Shown here: piece after piece, positions 43,626 to 51,858 of the stretch
How positions within the stretch are numbered: the first letter of the stretch is position 1
How the letters are laid out: each line of letters begins with the position of its first letter
NCBI GenBank assembly: GCA_009380095.1
Contig: WHSL01000002.1
Location: 1-64,000, forward strand
Length of the DNA stretch: 64,000 nucleotides
Source of the DNA: Streptosporangiales bacterium
GTDB lineage: Bacteria > Actinomycetota > Actinomycetes > Streptosporangiales > Streptosporangiaceae
Direction: 5' to 3'
Program-made: the position numbers and the translations under genes
Notes under the pieces: model-generated
What the model was told of the DNA's origin: nothing
Seen by the model: the letters and a program-made list of their open reading frames with translations, nothing else
Database searches by the model: none

Positions 43626-44264
43626 ATGAAAATCAGGGAGTCGCCGCCCCCGATCGCGCCACGCCTCACCCTCCGGCGGCCCACGTCCGACGACGCGCCG
43701 GAGGTCGCCGGGCTGCTCGGGGACGGGTCGGTGATGCGGTTCCTCGGCGGCGCGGTGCCGCCCGACCGCGCGGTGCGCCGTCTCCAGAACGACCTCGACC
43801 ACTGGCGCCGGCACGGGTACGGGCTGCTGGTGCTGGAGGCGGCCGTCCGCATGGGCGACGACGGCGCGGAGCGGCAGGTCTTCGCCGGCCTGGCCGGGCT
43901 GCAGATCTTCGAGGGCGACCCCGACCTGTCGTACGTGATCGCGCCCCCGCTGTGGGGGCAGGGGCTCGGCACCGAGGCGGCGGTGGCCTGCCTGAAGTGG
44001 GCGTTCGGCCCGCTGGGGCTGCCGCTGGTGCGGGCCGTGGTGCACCGCAGGCATACGGTCTCCCAGCGGGTCCTGGACAAGGCCGGCATGCGCTACATGA
44101 GCGACCGTTCCATGTGGGGGCAGCCGCACATGCGCTACGCCGTCACGGCGTACGAATGGCCCGCCCGGGTGGGCCTGCTCGCCCCCGCGACCAAGCCCAT
44201 CTCGATCCTCCGGGCGGCGCCGGACCCGGGCGCCGCACCGCTCCGGACCCCGCAGCCGCGATAG
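43626..44264 (+). CDS. GNAT-family N-acetyltransferase (RimJ/RimL-like)
   Basis: Acetyl-CoA-dependent acetyltransferase of the Acetyltransf_3 type, 212 residues. RLTLRRPTSDDAPEVAGLLG start, DLSYVIAPPLWGQGLGTEAAV (motif A with the Q/RxxGxG/A acetyl-CoA loop QGLGTE) and AVVHRRHTVSQRVLDKAGMR (motif B) are clear. The C-terminal 40 residues, after YAVTAYEWPAR, are a disordered Pro-rich tail. Substrate unknown. It reads away from the nitronate monooxygenase pair. Confidence 0.88.
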   Translation: MKIRESPPPIAPRLTLRRPTSDDAPEVAGLLGDGSVMRFLGGAVPPDRAVRRLQNDLDHWRRHGYGLLVLEAAVRMGDDGAERQVFAGLAGLQIFEGDPDLSYVIAPPLWGQGLGTEAAVACLKWAFGPLGLPLVRAVVHRRHTVSQRVLDKAGMRYMSDRSMWGQPHMRYAVTAYEWPARVGLLAPATKPISILRAAPDPGAAPLRTPQPR

Positions 44265-44295
44265 CGCCGTCCGCCCGGGATCAGAGCCGCCCGGA

Positions 44296-44886
44296 TCAGA
44301 TGCGCTCGCCGCGCTTGACCCGCGGCGGGGGGAGGCGGAGCCGGCGCATCTGCAGCGCGCGCATCGCCGCGTACATGCCGATGCCGCGGTGGCTCTCGCC
44401 GGGGTAGCGCTCCTGCGCGAGCGCCTTGACCCGGCGGGACGTCCAGAAGCCCTCGCCGATGATGCCGACCATCATCGCCGGCCACACCACGAAGTAGGCG
44501 CCCGCCTGCACCGGCGCCACCGGCAGCATGGCGAGCAGCACGATGGCCAGCGACAGCCACAGGAAGAACTCGCCAAGGGTGCGGCGGGAGTCGACGTAGT
44601 CCCGGGCGAGCGCGCGCACGGGGCCGCGGTCGCGGGCCGGGAGGTATTTCTCGTCGCCGCGCATCATGCCCTCGCGGGCACGCGCGCGGTCCGCCTTCTG
44701 CCGGTCCTTGAACTGGCGGTAGGCCTGCTTGCGGTCGGCCGGGGCGCTGATCGGCCGGCGCTGGCCGCGCTCGACCTCGCTGCGCTTGGGCGTGGGCCGG
44801 CCCTTGGGCGCGGTCTGACCCTTCCGGAGGTCGTCGACCTCGACAGGGCCGTTCTCGGGGGCGGTCTCGGTGCGGCGTCGGAACAC
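44296..44886 (-). CDS. DUF3043 membrane protein
   Basis: Conserved actinobacterial membrane protein of 196 residues. A charged N-terminal 90 residues with many Lys/Arg (KGRPTPKRSEVERGQRRP, RKQAYRQFKDRQKADRARA) is followed by RDYVDSRRTLGEFFLW and two membrane helices (LWLSLAIVLLAMLPV, YFVVWPAMMVGIIGEG), then a basic tail. Function unknown. The start GTG 44886 lies 7 bases after TAGGCT, indicating a leaderless message, and the long upstream frame is not needed. Confidence 0.9.
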   Translation of the reverse strand: MFRRRTETAPENGPVEVDDLRKGQTAPKGRPTPKRSEVERGQRRPISAPADRKQAYRQFKDRQKADRARAREGMMRGDEKYLPARDRGPVRALARDYVDSRRTLGEFFLWLSLAIVLLAMLPVAPVQAGAYFVVWPAMMVGIIGEGFWTSRRVKALAQERYPGESHRGIGMYAAMRALQMRRLRLPPPRVKRGERI

Positions 44887-44893
44887 GAGGCAC

Positions 44894-44899
44894 AGCCTA
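44894..44899 (-). promoter_or_regulatory. -10 box for leaderless DUF3043 transcript
   Basis: Minus-strand TAGGCT ends 7 bases before GTG 44886, the same spacing as at lipA and the DHA2 exporter. Confidence 0.5.
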
Positions 44900-44956
44900 C
44901 CCGCCGCGGACTCCGTGACCGTGCCCGTCGTCAACACGCAGGACGAGGGTCCGTCG

Positions 44957-46567
44957 TCATCTCTTCATGAGCGCGCAGTCGAGAATCCGGCCCTCGGCCG
45001 TCCCGATCAGCAGCCGCCCCGGGCCGGCGAGGGCGAGCGAGAGCGGCGTGTCCGCCAGGTGCCGCCGCCCCAGCTCCACGCCGGTCGCGGCGTCGAGCGC
45101 GACGACCTCCCCGGAGTTGAACGCGGCGAAGACCCTCTCCTCGTCCCCGTCCAGACCCGTGATCGACGACCCGGTACGGAACAGCCACACCACGGTCCCG
45201 TCGGGTTCCCGCCGCGCCACGAACGCGCCGTTCTCGACGGCCCCCCAATTGAGGACGAAGTGACCTCCATGGACCAGCGCGCCGCCCGGGAGGGAGACCG
45301 CGGGCCCGCCCGTCACCGACGCGCGGCGGCCGGGCACTTCGGGGAGGGGGACCAGCCCCAAGGAGATGGGAAAGAGCGGGCGCACCGTCCCGTCGGCGAC
45401 CTCCATGGACACGACCCACCTGCGGTGGGCCGGATCCTCCGTCTCCCCCTTCCGGATCGGCGGGTCCACGTCGCCGCACAGGAACAGCAGGTCCGGGCTC
45501 CGCCGGACCCGGAACCGGTGATAGGTCGTGGTGTACGAACCCACCAGGACGCGGGCGGCCTCCCCATGGCCCGGGCCGATCAGCACCGTCTCCGGGTTCT
45601 CCGCCCGGTACTCCGTGTCGCGCAGCGCCAGCCACCCGTCCCGCCGCGCGGCGAAGGCCACCGGCACACCGGGCTCGAACGCGTCCAGCCGTTCCCCGCC
45701 GTCCAGGGAGATCCGCACGACGGGACCGGGCACCCGTCTCCAGCGTCCCTCGGCGAACCGCAGTCGCTCCGCCACGTTCACCCACGCCGACCGCTCGTCC
45801 GGCGCGACCTCGATCTCCCGGCCTCCCGGCCCGTGCCGCAACGTCCATTCCCGATCACCCGACGGCAGCCATGACTCGAGGACCGTGCCCTCCAGCGCGG
45901 CCAGCACCCGCCCGTCCCGCAGCGCCGCCACATCCCACACCTGCCGCCGCGGCGCCCACGCCTCGGCGAACCCGGCGAGCGTGCGCCGCGCCTCCGTGTC
46001 GTCCGTGCCGGTCTCCACCATCGGGCCGCCGGCGTCGAGCGTCGCGATCGTGCGCTCGGCGACCGTGTCCCAGTCATCCCGTTCGACGTCGATCGTGTAG
46101 CCGTGAGTGAACGCGGCCGGTGTCTCCTCCGTCGGGGGAGCCAGGACGAGCCGCAGCGTCCGCGCGTCGCGCCACTCGACCCGGCGTACCTCGCACCGCT
46201 CGTCGAGCGGGGAGGTGACCCGGCCCGTGTCCAGGTTCATCAGGAGCAGTTCGCCCTCGAAGGCGAACCCGCCGTCGTAGTCGCCCGTCCCGACCGCCAG
46301 CAGCGGAAGCTCCGGGTGGATCGCGACGGAGTTGACCGGCCACCGGGGTCGCAGCAGACGCCGGAGCCGGAGCCCGTCCGCTTCGTAGATGCCGAGGCGG
46401 ATGGCCCTGTAGTACGTGTTGGGGTGCGTGTCGCCGTGCCAGGAGAGCTGGCCGAGCCCTCCGCCCGCCGCGATCCAGCGGTCCTGCGCGGCCGCGGCCG
46501 TGGGCTCGCCGATCTCGGCGAACGGCCCGTCGCCGAGCACGCGTTCAATACGCAGGAACGACCCCAT
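44957..46567 (-). CDS. Beta-propeller-like hypothetical protein (536 aa)
   Basis: Not recognised by family. The 536-residue sequence is made of repeating short strands with WD/PQQ-like patterns: NSVAIHPELPLLAVGTGDYD, RVLAALEGTVLESWLPSGDR, REIEVAPDERSAWVNVAERL, GSSITGLDGDEERVFAAFNS, GEVVALDAATGVELGRRHL, DTPLSLALAGPGRLLIGTAE. No signal peptide or membrane helix is seen, so it is probably cytoplasmic. ATG 46567 follows GGAGG. Convergent or divergent neighbours give no hint. Confidence 0.75.
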   Translation of the reverse strand: MGSFLRIERVLGDGPFAEIGEPTAAAAQDRWIAAGGGLGQLSWHGDTHPNTYYRAIRLGIYEADGLRLRRLLRPRWPVNSVAIHPELPLLAVGTGDYDGGFAFEGELLLMNLDTGRVTSPLDERCEVRRVEWRDARTLRLVLAPPTEETPAAFTHGYTIDVERDDWDTVAERTIATLDAGGPMVETGTDDTEARRTLAGFAEAWAPRRQVWDVAALRDGRVLAALEGTVLESWLPSGDREWTLRHGPGGREIEVAPDERSAWVNVAERLRFAEGRWRRVPGPVVRISLDGGERLDAFEPGVPVAFAARRDGWLALRDTEYRAENPETVLIGPGHGEAARVLVGSYTTTYHRFRVRRSPDLLFLCGDVDPPIRKGETEDPAHRRWVVSMEVADGTVRPLFPISLGLVPLPEVPGRRASVTGGPAVSLPGGALVHGGHFVLNWGAVENGAFVARREPDGTVVWLFRTGSSITGLDGDEERVFAAFNSGEVVALDAATGVELGRRHLADTPLSLALAGPGRLLIGTAEGRILDCALMKR

Positions 46568-46777
46568 GTGCGACCTCCGGCTAGGCGAACGACCCCGTCG
46601 CGCCGGTCAACGGGGGCGAGTGCGGAGAGTAGACCGCCCTGGATGCAACATCGTGGCCGCCTCGCTCGTTAACGCGTAGGGTGAAGGGAATCCGCCCCTG
46701 CGTACGGGAGTCCGGAACGTTACCGTGGAGCGGGGTGCCGGCTTGATGCTGCAAGCACGAAGGGGACGGCCACGCGG

Positions 46778-47575
46778 ATGAGCGTGATGAAGCGACTTTC
46801 TCTGATTTTCAAGTCCAAGGCCAACAAAGCCCTGGACCGTGCCGAGGATCCGCGGGAGACCCTCGACTACTCCTATCAAAAGCAGGTGGAGCTGCTGCAG
46901 AAGGTGCGCCGGGGCGTGGCCGACGTCGCCACCTCCCGTAAGCGCCTCGAGCTGCAGATCCAGCAGTTGGAGTCGCAGGGCTCCAAGCTCGAGGGACAGG
47001 GCCGGCAGGCCCTCTCGCAGGGACGGGAGGATCTGGCCCGCGAGGCGCTGACCCGCCGCTCCGGCGTGCAGTCCCAGATCGCGGACCTGCGCGCGCAGTA
47101 CGAGCAGCTGCAGGCGGAGGAGGAGAAGCTGACCCTCGCCTCCCAGCGTCTGCAGACCAAGGTCGACTCCTTCCGCACCCGCAAGGAGACGATCAAGGCG
47201 ACGTACACCGCCGCCGAGGCGCAGACCCGCATCAGCGAGGCCTTCTCCGGCATCTCCGAGGAGATGGGCGACGTCGGCATGGCCGTGCAGCGCGCCGAGG
47301 ACAAGACCGCCCAGATGCAGGCGCGCGCGGGCGCGGTGGACGAGCTGCTCGCCTCCGGGGCCCTGGACGACGTCACCCAGTCCGGGCCGCGCGACGACAT
47401 CCAGGCCGAGCTCGACAGCATGTCCAGCACCAACGACGTCGAGCTGGAGATGCAGCGGCTGCGGGGTGAGCTCGGCGAGGGCTCGCCCACCCGCCAGATC
47501 GAGGGCACGCCCGCCGCGCAGGCCGACGCCGAGCCGCAGCGGCAGGCGCAGCAGCGGCCGGGGGAGGGTGCATGA
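46778..47575 (+). CDS. pspA: PspA/IM30-family membrane-stress protein
   Basis: Coiled-coil protein of 265 residues that binds stressed membranes as oligomers. The N-terminal amphipathic helix (MSVMKRLSLIFKSKANKALD) is followed by the DPRETLDYSYQKQVELLQKV helix and long coiled coils to about residue 220, with AFSGISEEMGDVGMAVQRAE typical of the family. A Gln/Ala-rich tail ends the protein. Its stop overlaps the start of pspAA (ATGA). It is the first gene of a pspA-pspAA-htpX-pspAB set. Confidence 0.94.
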   Translation: MSVMKRLSLIFKSKANKALDRAEDPRETLDYSYQKQVELLQKVRRGVADVATSRKRLELQIQQLESQGSKLEGQGRQALSQGREDLAREALTRRSGVQSQIADLRAQYEQLQAEEEKLTLASQRLQTKVDSFRTRKETIKATYTAAEAQTRISEAFSGISEEMGDVGMAVQRAEDKTAQMQARAGAVDELLASGALDDVTQSGPRDDIQAELDSMSSTNDVELEMQRLRGELGEGSPTRQIEGTPAAQADAEPQRQAQQRPGEGA

Positions 47576-47850
47576 TCGTCCGGATCATGGGCGAAGGTCA
47601 GCTCGTCGTCGACGGTGACCTGCTCGGTGACCTCAACAACCTCGACGTCACGCTGGAGAGCGCGCTGGACGCCGGCGACGAGCCGGCCTTCCGCGCCGCG
47701 CTCGAGGCGCTGCTGGAGAAGGTGCGCGCGGCCGGCAAGCCGCTGCCCGACGACGCCCTGGAGGCCTCGGAGCTGATCCTGCCTCCGGCGGACGCGAGCA
47801 TGGAAGAGGTCCGCGAGATGCTCGGCGAGGACGGGCTGATCCCCGGCTAG
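47572..47850 (+). CDS. pspAA: PspA-associated protein PspAA
   Basis: The 92-residue protein MIVRIMGEGQLVVDGDLLGD followed by LNNLDVTLESALDAGDEPAF matches the small actinobacterial PspAA family, which is found only next to pspA. It is an acidic alpha/beta protein. ATG 47572 overlaps the pspA stop, so both should be made in fixed ratio. It is followed by a long hairpin. Confidence 0.9.
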   Translation: MIVRIMGEGQLVVDGDLLGDLNNLDVTLESALDAGDEPAFRAALEALLEKVRAAGKPLPDDALEASELILPPADASMEEVREMLGEDGLIPG

Positions 47851-47868
47851 GCCCCGCCGCCGTCCCCC

Positions 47869-47930
47869 GCGGCCGGATGATCGTTGGTTCCGTATCCGTT
47901 CGGACACGGAACGGAAGATCGTCCGGCCGC
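47869..47930 (+). terminator. Two-tier hairpin after pspAA
   Basis: GCGGCCGGATGATC (47869-47882) pairs with GATCGTCCGGCCGC (47917-47930) with one G-T wobble. Inside it TTCCGTATCCG pairs with CGGACACGGAA with one mismatch. GTTTCATTTA follows, so it may act as a terminator or attenuator before htpX. Confidence 0.65.
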
Positions 47931-48027
47931 GTTTCATTTATGACGTACCCAATGGACGCCTACATTGAGGTGACCGGGGGGCGGCGGTCCCGTCCCTCGG
48001 CCGGCCGATGACGACGAGGTGAGATCG

Positions 48028-48936
48028 ATGGCGGGCTCCCGGTTCGAACCGGACCGCGGCCTGACCAGCCGCATGCTGATGACCATGTTCCTGCTCGGGC
48101 TGGTCTACGTGGTCTTCATGGCAGCGCTGATCGCGCTGCGCATCCCGTGGCTCCTGCTGCTGATCATCGTGGTCGGCTTCGGGCTGTTCCAATACTTCGC
48201 CTCCGACAAGATCGCGCTGTTCTCCATGAACGCGCGCGAGGTGAGCCCCGAGCAGGCCCCCGACCTGCACGCGGTGATCGACCGGCTGTGCGCCCAGGCG
48301 GACATGTCGAAGCCGCGCGTCGCCATCGCCGACACCGACGTGCCCAACGCGTTCGCCACCGGCCGCAGCGAGAAGGCCTCGGTGATCTGCGTGACCACCG
48401 GGCTGCTCCGCCGGGTGGACCTGAACGAGCTGGAGGGCGTGCTCGCGCACGAGCTCTCGCACGTGGCCCACCGCGACGTCGCGGTGATGACGATCGCGTC
48501 CTTCCTCGGCCTGCTCGCCGGGATCGTCACCCGGTTCGGGCTGCAGTTCGGGCTGTTCGGCGGAGGCCGCGGCCGGGACAACAACACCTTCCTGATCTTC
48601 ATGCTCACCGTGCTGATCAGCGCGATCGTGTACGCGATCAGCTTCCTGCTCACCCGAGCGCTGTCGCGCTACCGTGAGCTCGCCGCCGACCGCGCCGCCG
48701 CGCTGCTCACCGGCCGGCCCTCGGCGCTGGCCAGCGCGCTCACCAAGATCAGCGGGGACATGGCGCGCATCCCCACGCGCGACCTGCGCAAGGCGGAGCC
48801 GATGAACGCGTTCTTCTTCGCGCCGGCGATCTCGCGCGGGTTCAGCCTCTCCTCGCTGTTCTCCACCCACCCGCCGCTGGAGCGCCGGCTGGAGCAGCTC
48901 GCCCAGATCTCCCGGCAGCTCGGCAAGGGGGCCTGA
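48028..48936 (+). CDS. htpX: HtpX-like zinc metalloprotease (M48)
   Basis: Membrane-bound metalloprotease that degrades misfolded membrane proteins, 302 residues. Two N-terminal helices (MLMTMFLLGLVYVVFMAALI, PWLLLLIIVVGFGLF), VAIADTDVPNAFATGRSE, the zinc motif HELSH (about 141-145), two further helices, and SRYRELAADRAAALLTG with the third ligand glutamate. THPPLERRLEQL is the usual end. GAGGTGAG precedes ATG 48028. Its stop overlaps the pspAB start. Confidence 0.93.
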   Translation: MAGSRFEPDRGLTSRMLMTMFLLGLVYVVFMAALIALRIPWLLLLIIVVGFGLFQYFASDKIALFSMNAREVSPEQAPDLHAVIDRLCAQADMSKPRVAIADTDVPNAFATGRSEKASVICVTTGLLRRVDLNELEGVLAHELSHVAHRDVAVMTIASFLGLLAGIVTRFGLQFGLFGGGRGRDNNTFLIFMLTVLISAIVYAISFLLTRALSRYRELAADRAAALLTGRPSALASALTKISGDMARIPTRDLRKAEPMNAFFFAPAISRGFSLSSLFSTHPPLERRLEQLAQISRQLGKGA

Positions 48937-49502
48937 TGGGGTTCCTGGACGCGCTGTTCGGGCGGTCCAAGCCCAAGCAGCCCGACCTCGACCGGCTCTT
49001 CGCGCTGCCCTCGGCCGCGATCACGCTGCAGGCCGCCACCGGCTTCGTGGCCACCGGCGCGGGCTCGGTGAGCTTCCGCGCCGCCGAGGGCGGGGCGTTC
49101 TCCGCCGTCCAGCAGGACATCACCGCGCTGCTGGACATGGACTCCGGGCCCAAGGTCGAGCAGAGCACCGACGACTACGGCTACACCTGGCTGGTCTGCC
49201 GGCACACGCCGGACGACATGGGCGGGCTCGTCACCGACCTGCACGCGGTCAACTCCACGCTGGAGTCCAACGGATTCGGCCCGTCCCTGCTCTGCTCGCT
49301 CGTGGCCTTCGAGCGGGACGACCGCCGGCTCGCGCTCGTCTACCTCTACAAGCGGGGCTCCTTCTACCCGTTCGCGCCGCTGCCGGGGGAGCGCCGGGAC
49401 AACGCCCTGGAGCTCGAGGCCCGCGGCGCGCTCGCCGGCGACCTGAACATCGAGCCCGACCTCTCCCGCTGGTTCCCCGTCTGGGGCGCCCCAGGGGTCT
49501 GA
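48936..49502 (+). CDS. pspAB: PspA-associated protein PspAB
   Basis: The 188-residue protein MGFLDALFGRSKPKQPDLDR followed by LFALPSAAITLQAATGFVAT matches the PspAB family, found next to pspA and htpX in actinobacteria. It is soluble, mixed alpha/beta, with YLYKRGSFYPFAPLPGERRD near the end. It overlaps htpX by one base (TGATG). Its role in the membrane-stress module is not established. Confidence 0.88.
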   Translation: MGFLDALFGRSKPKQPDLDRLFALPSAAITLQAATGFVATGAGSVSFRAAEGGAFSAVQQDITALLDMDSGPKVEQSTDDYGYTWLVCRHTPDDMGGLVTDLHAVNSTLESNGFGPSLLCSLVAFERDDRRLALVYLYKRGSFYPFAPLPGERRDNALELEARGALAGDLNIEPDLSRWFPVWGAPGV

Positions 49503-49511
49503 CCCGGGCAC

Positions 49512-49900
49512 GTGCGGGACCACACCCACGCGTGGCGGATCGTGGCCGCCGCCGGGCATCCCGCCCTGGGCCTCTGCCTGGACAGCTTCCACAGCCTCTC
49601 GCGTGGCCTCGGGCCGGGAACGCTGGCCGGTATCCAGGGGGAGAGGATCTTCTTCCTGCAGCTGGCGGACGCGCTGGTGATGGCGCTGGACGTGCTCCAG
49701 TGGAGCCGGCACTTCCGCAACTTCCCCGGTCAGGGCGGGTTCGACCTCACCGGCTACACCCGGGAGGTGCTCGACGCAGGCTATCGAGGGCCGCTCTCCC
49801 TCGAAGTATCCAACGACGTGTTCCGGCAGGCCGACGCGGAACGTACGGCGGTCGACGCGATGCGCTCACTCCTCCTCCTCGATGAGACCCTCATCACCCC
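49512..49900 (+). pseudogene. Sugar-phosphate isomerase/epimerase (xylose-isomerase-like barrel) fragment
   Basis: About 120 residues (AWRIVAAAGHPALGLCLDSF, GIQGERIFFLQLADALVMAL, SRHFRNFPGQGGFDLTGYTR, EVLDAGYRGPLSLEVSNDVF) match the C-terminal half of an IolE-type barrel, as in bifunctional isomerase/hydroxyphenylpyruvate-dioxygenase-family proteins. The first half of the barrel and the downstream dioxygenase domain are absent. The metal ligands D (CLDSF), the LAD aspartate and E (LSLEVSND) survive, but the fold cannot be complete. Confidence 0.7.
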
Positions 49901-50212
49901 CGACGACGACACGGCGCGTCCGGGGGATGCGAGGGGCGGTACGGATGGCCGCCCAGCAACCGACTGGTCACGGGCGCCGAACTGTGAGTCGCGCCCGAGC
50001 ACGGGTACGCTGGTCTCCGGGGCCGATGTGCGCACCGGTGCCCGGGGCATAGTGTGATGACGAAAGCGATAACGGCATCACCGAAGCGAAACGACGAAGA
50101 AGAAAAGCGGTTCGGCGCGGAATGACCCTTCCCCGCCGCCCGTTGGCATCAGGCAAGAGCACACGAGCACCAGGTCGCCCCTCCGCGGCCGGCCGGATGT
50201 AGGAGCTTGCAC
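49901..50212. other. Spacer upstream of erpA
   Basis: No gene is recognised. The stretch 50051-50125 is unusually A-rich for this genome, and a TAGTGT hexamer at 50050-50055 could be a -10 box for erpA; no convincing -35 is seen. Confidence 0.4.
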
Positions 50213-50566
50213 ATGACGGTTTCAGGCGAGACCACCCATCAGTCGGGGATTGTCCTCAGCGACGTGGCGGCCGCCAAGGTCAAGAGCCTCCTCGAGCAGG
50301 AGGGCCGTGACGACCTGCAACTGCGGGTCGCCGTCCAGCCGGGCGGCTGTTCCGGCCTGCGCTACCAGCTGTTCTTCGACGAGCGGCAGCTCGACGGGGA
50401 CGTCGTGGCCGAGTTCGGTGGAGTCAACGTCGTGACCGACCGGATGAGCGCTCCGTACCTGGGCGGCGCCACGATCGACTTCGTGGACTCGATCGAGAAG
50501 CAGGGCTTCACGATCGACAACCCCAACGCCACGGGCTCCTGCGCCTGTGGCGACTCGTTCCACTAA
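50213..50566 (+). CDS. erpA: Iron-sulfur cluster insertion protein ErpA (HesB/IscA family)
   Basis: A-type carrier that passes Fe-S clusters to apoproteins, 117 residues. The three conserved cysteines are present: C46 in GGCSGLRYQLF and C110/C112 in GSCACGDSF. GVNVVTDRMSAPYLGGATID is the central family segment. ATG 50213 lies 7 bases after AGGAG. In mycobacteria the same gene sits near adoK and ctaC, as here. Clients in this window could include LipA. Confidence 0.95.
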   Translation: MTVSGETTHQSGIVLSDVAAAKVKSLLEQEGRDDLQLRVAVQPGGCSGLRYQLFFDERQLDGDVVAEFGGVNVVTDRMSAPYLGGATIDFVDSIEKQGFTIDNPNATGSCACGDSFH

Positions 50567-50584
50567 GCGCTCGCCGCTCGCCCG

Positions 50585-50623
50585 AAGGCCGTGCCCGCAC
50601 CTCGCGGGCGCGGCCTTTCGTGC
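50585..50623 (+). terminator. Terminator after erpA
   Basis: AAGGCCGTGCCCGC (50585-50598) pairs with GCGGGCGCGGCCTT (50604-50617) and TTCGTG follows. Confidence 0.75.
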
Positions 50624-50768
50624 GCCTGTGAGCTGCGAGGACGAGGCGGAGGTGCACGACGTGGGTCGTCAGCCGGGCCGGGACCTGGGACCATCGACAA
50701 GGAGCAGGAGTAGCCTCGAGCCCTCCGCCCGCAACCGACTCGCGCAACCGACTCGAGAGGTCTTTCCC

Positions 50769-51752
50769 GTGCGTATCGCCGTGACCGGCTCCATCGCGAT
50801 CGATCACCTGATGAGCTTCCCCGGAAAGTTCTCCGAGCAGCTGATCGCCGACCAGCTGCAGAGCGTCTCGCTGTCCTTCCTCGTCGACCGGCTGGAGATC
50901 CGCCGCGGCGGCGTCGCGGGCAACATCACGTACGGCATGGGCTCCCTCGGGCTGCGCCCGGTCCTCGTGGGCGCGGTCGGCGACGACTTCGACGACTACC
51001 GCTCCTGGCTGGAGCGGCATGGCGTGGACACCACCGCCGTGCGCATCTCCACGCTGCACCACACCGCCCGCTTCCTGTGCACCACCGACCAGGACCTGAA
51101 CCAGATCGCCTCGTTCTACACCGGCGCCATGCAGGAGGCGCGGGAGATCGAGCTCGGCCCGATCGCGTCCCGGCTCGGCGGCCTCGACCTGGTGCTGGTC
51201 AGCCCGAACGACCCCGACGCGATGCTCCGGCACACCGACGAGTGCCGGGAGCGCGGCCTCCCGTTCGTCTCGGACCCGTCGCAGCAGATGGCCCGGATGG
51301 ACGGCCCGGCCATCAAGCGCCTGGTGGACGGCGCCGCGTACCTGTTCACGAACGCGTACGAGAGCTCGCTCATCGAGCAGAAGACCGGCTGGAGCGCCGA
51401 CGACATCCTCGACCGGGTGGGCACCCGGATCACCACGCTGGGCTCCAAGGGAGCGCGGGTGGACCGCAAGGGCGAGCCGTCGGTGCAGGTGCCGTGCGCG
51501 CCGGAGCGCACCAAGGGCGACCCGACCGGGGTCGGCGACGCGTTCCGCGCGGGGTATCTGGCCGGCGTGTCCTGGCGGCTCAGCGCCGAGCGCAGCGCCC
51601 AGATCGGCAACCTCGTCGCCGCGATGGCGCTGGAGACCATGGAGCCGCAGGGCTACGCCATCGAGCGGGACGCCTTCCTGGAGCGCCTCTCCGGTGCGTA
51701 CGGCCGCGAGGCCGCGGACGAGGTCGCCCCGCACCTCTCCACCGCACACTGA
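50769..51752 (+). CDS. adoK: PfkB-family sugar/nucleoside kinase, AdoK-like
   Basis: Ribokinase-like kinase of 327 residues, closest in arrangement to the mycobacterial adenosine kinase gene beside ctaC/erpA. RIAVTGSIAIDHLMSFPGKF, RRGGVAGNITYGMGSLGLRP (substrate GG motif), LFTNAYESSLIEQKTGW and the catalytic GDPTGVGDAFRAGYLAGVSW with the anion-hole and base aspartate are seen. Adenosine as substrate is inferred from context. GTG 50769 has GAGAGG 8 bases upstream. Confidence 0.88.
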   Translation: MRIAVTGSIAIDHLMSFPGKFSEQLIADQLQSVSLSFLVDRLEIRRGGVAGNITYGMGSLGLRPVLVGAVGDDFDDYRSWLERHGVDTTAVRISTLHHTARFLCTTDQDLNQIASFYTGAMQEAREIELGPIASRLGGLDLVLVSPNDPDAMLRHTDECRERGLPFVSDPSQQMARMDGPAIKRLVDGAAYLFTNAYESSLIEQKTGWSADDILDRVGTRITTLGSKGARVDRKGEPSVQVPCAPERTKGDPTGVGDAFRAGYLAGVSWRLSAERSAQIGNLVAAMALETMEPQGYAIERDAFLERLSGAYGREAADEVAPHLSTAH

Positions 51753-51858
51753 CCACAGCACACCGATCCGCGGCACACCGATCCGGCGCACACCGGCCCG
51801 GCGGCCGTACGACCGTCACCGAGGGAGGGGCTTTCGCCCATGCCCCTCCCTCGGCGTC

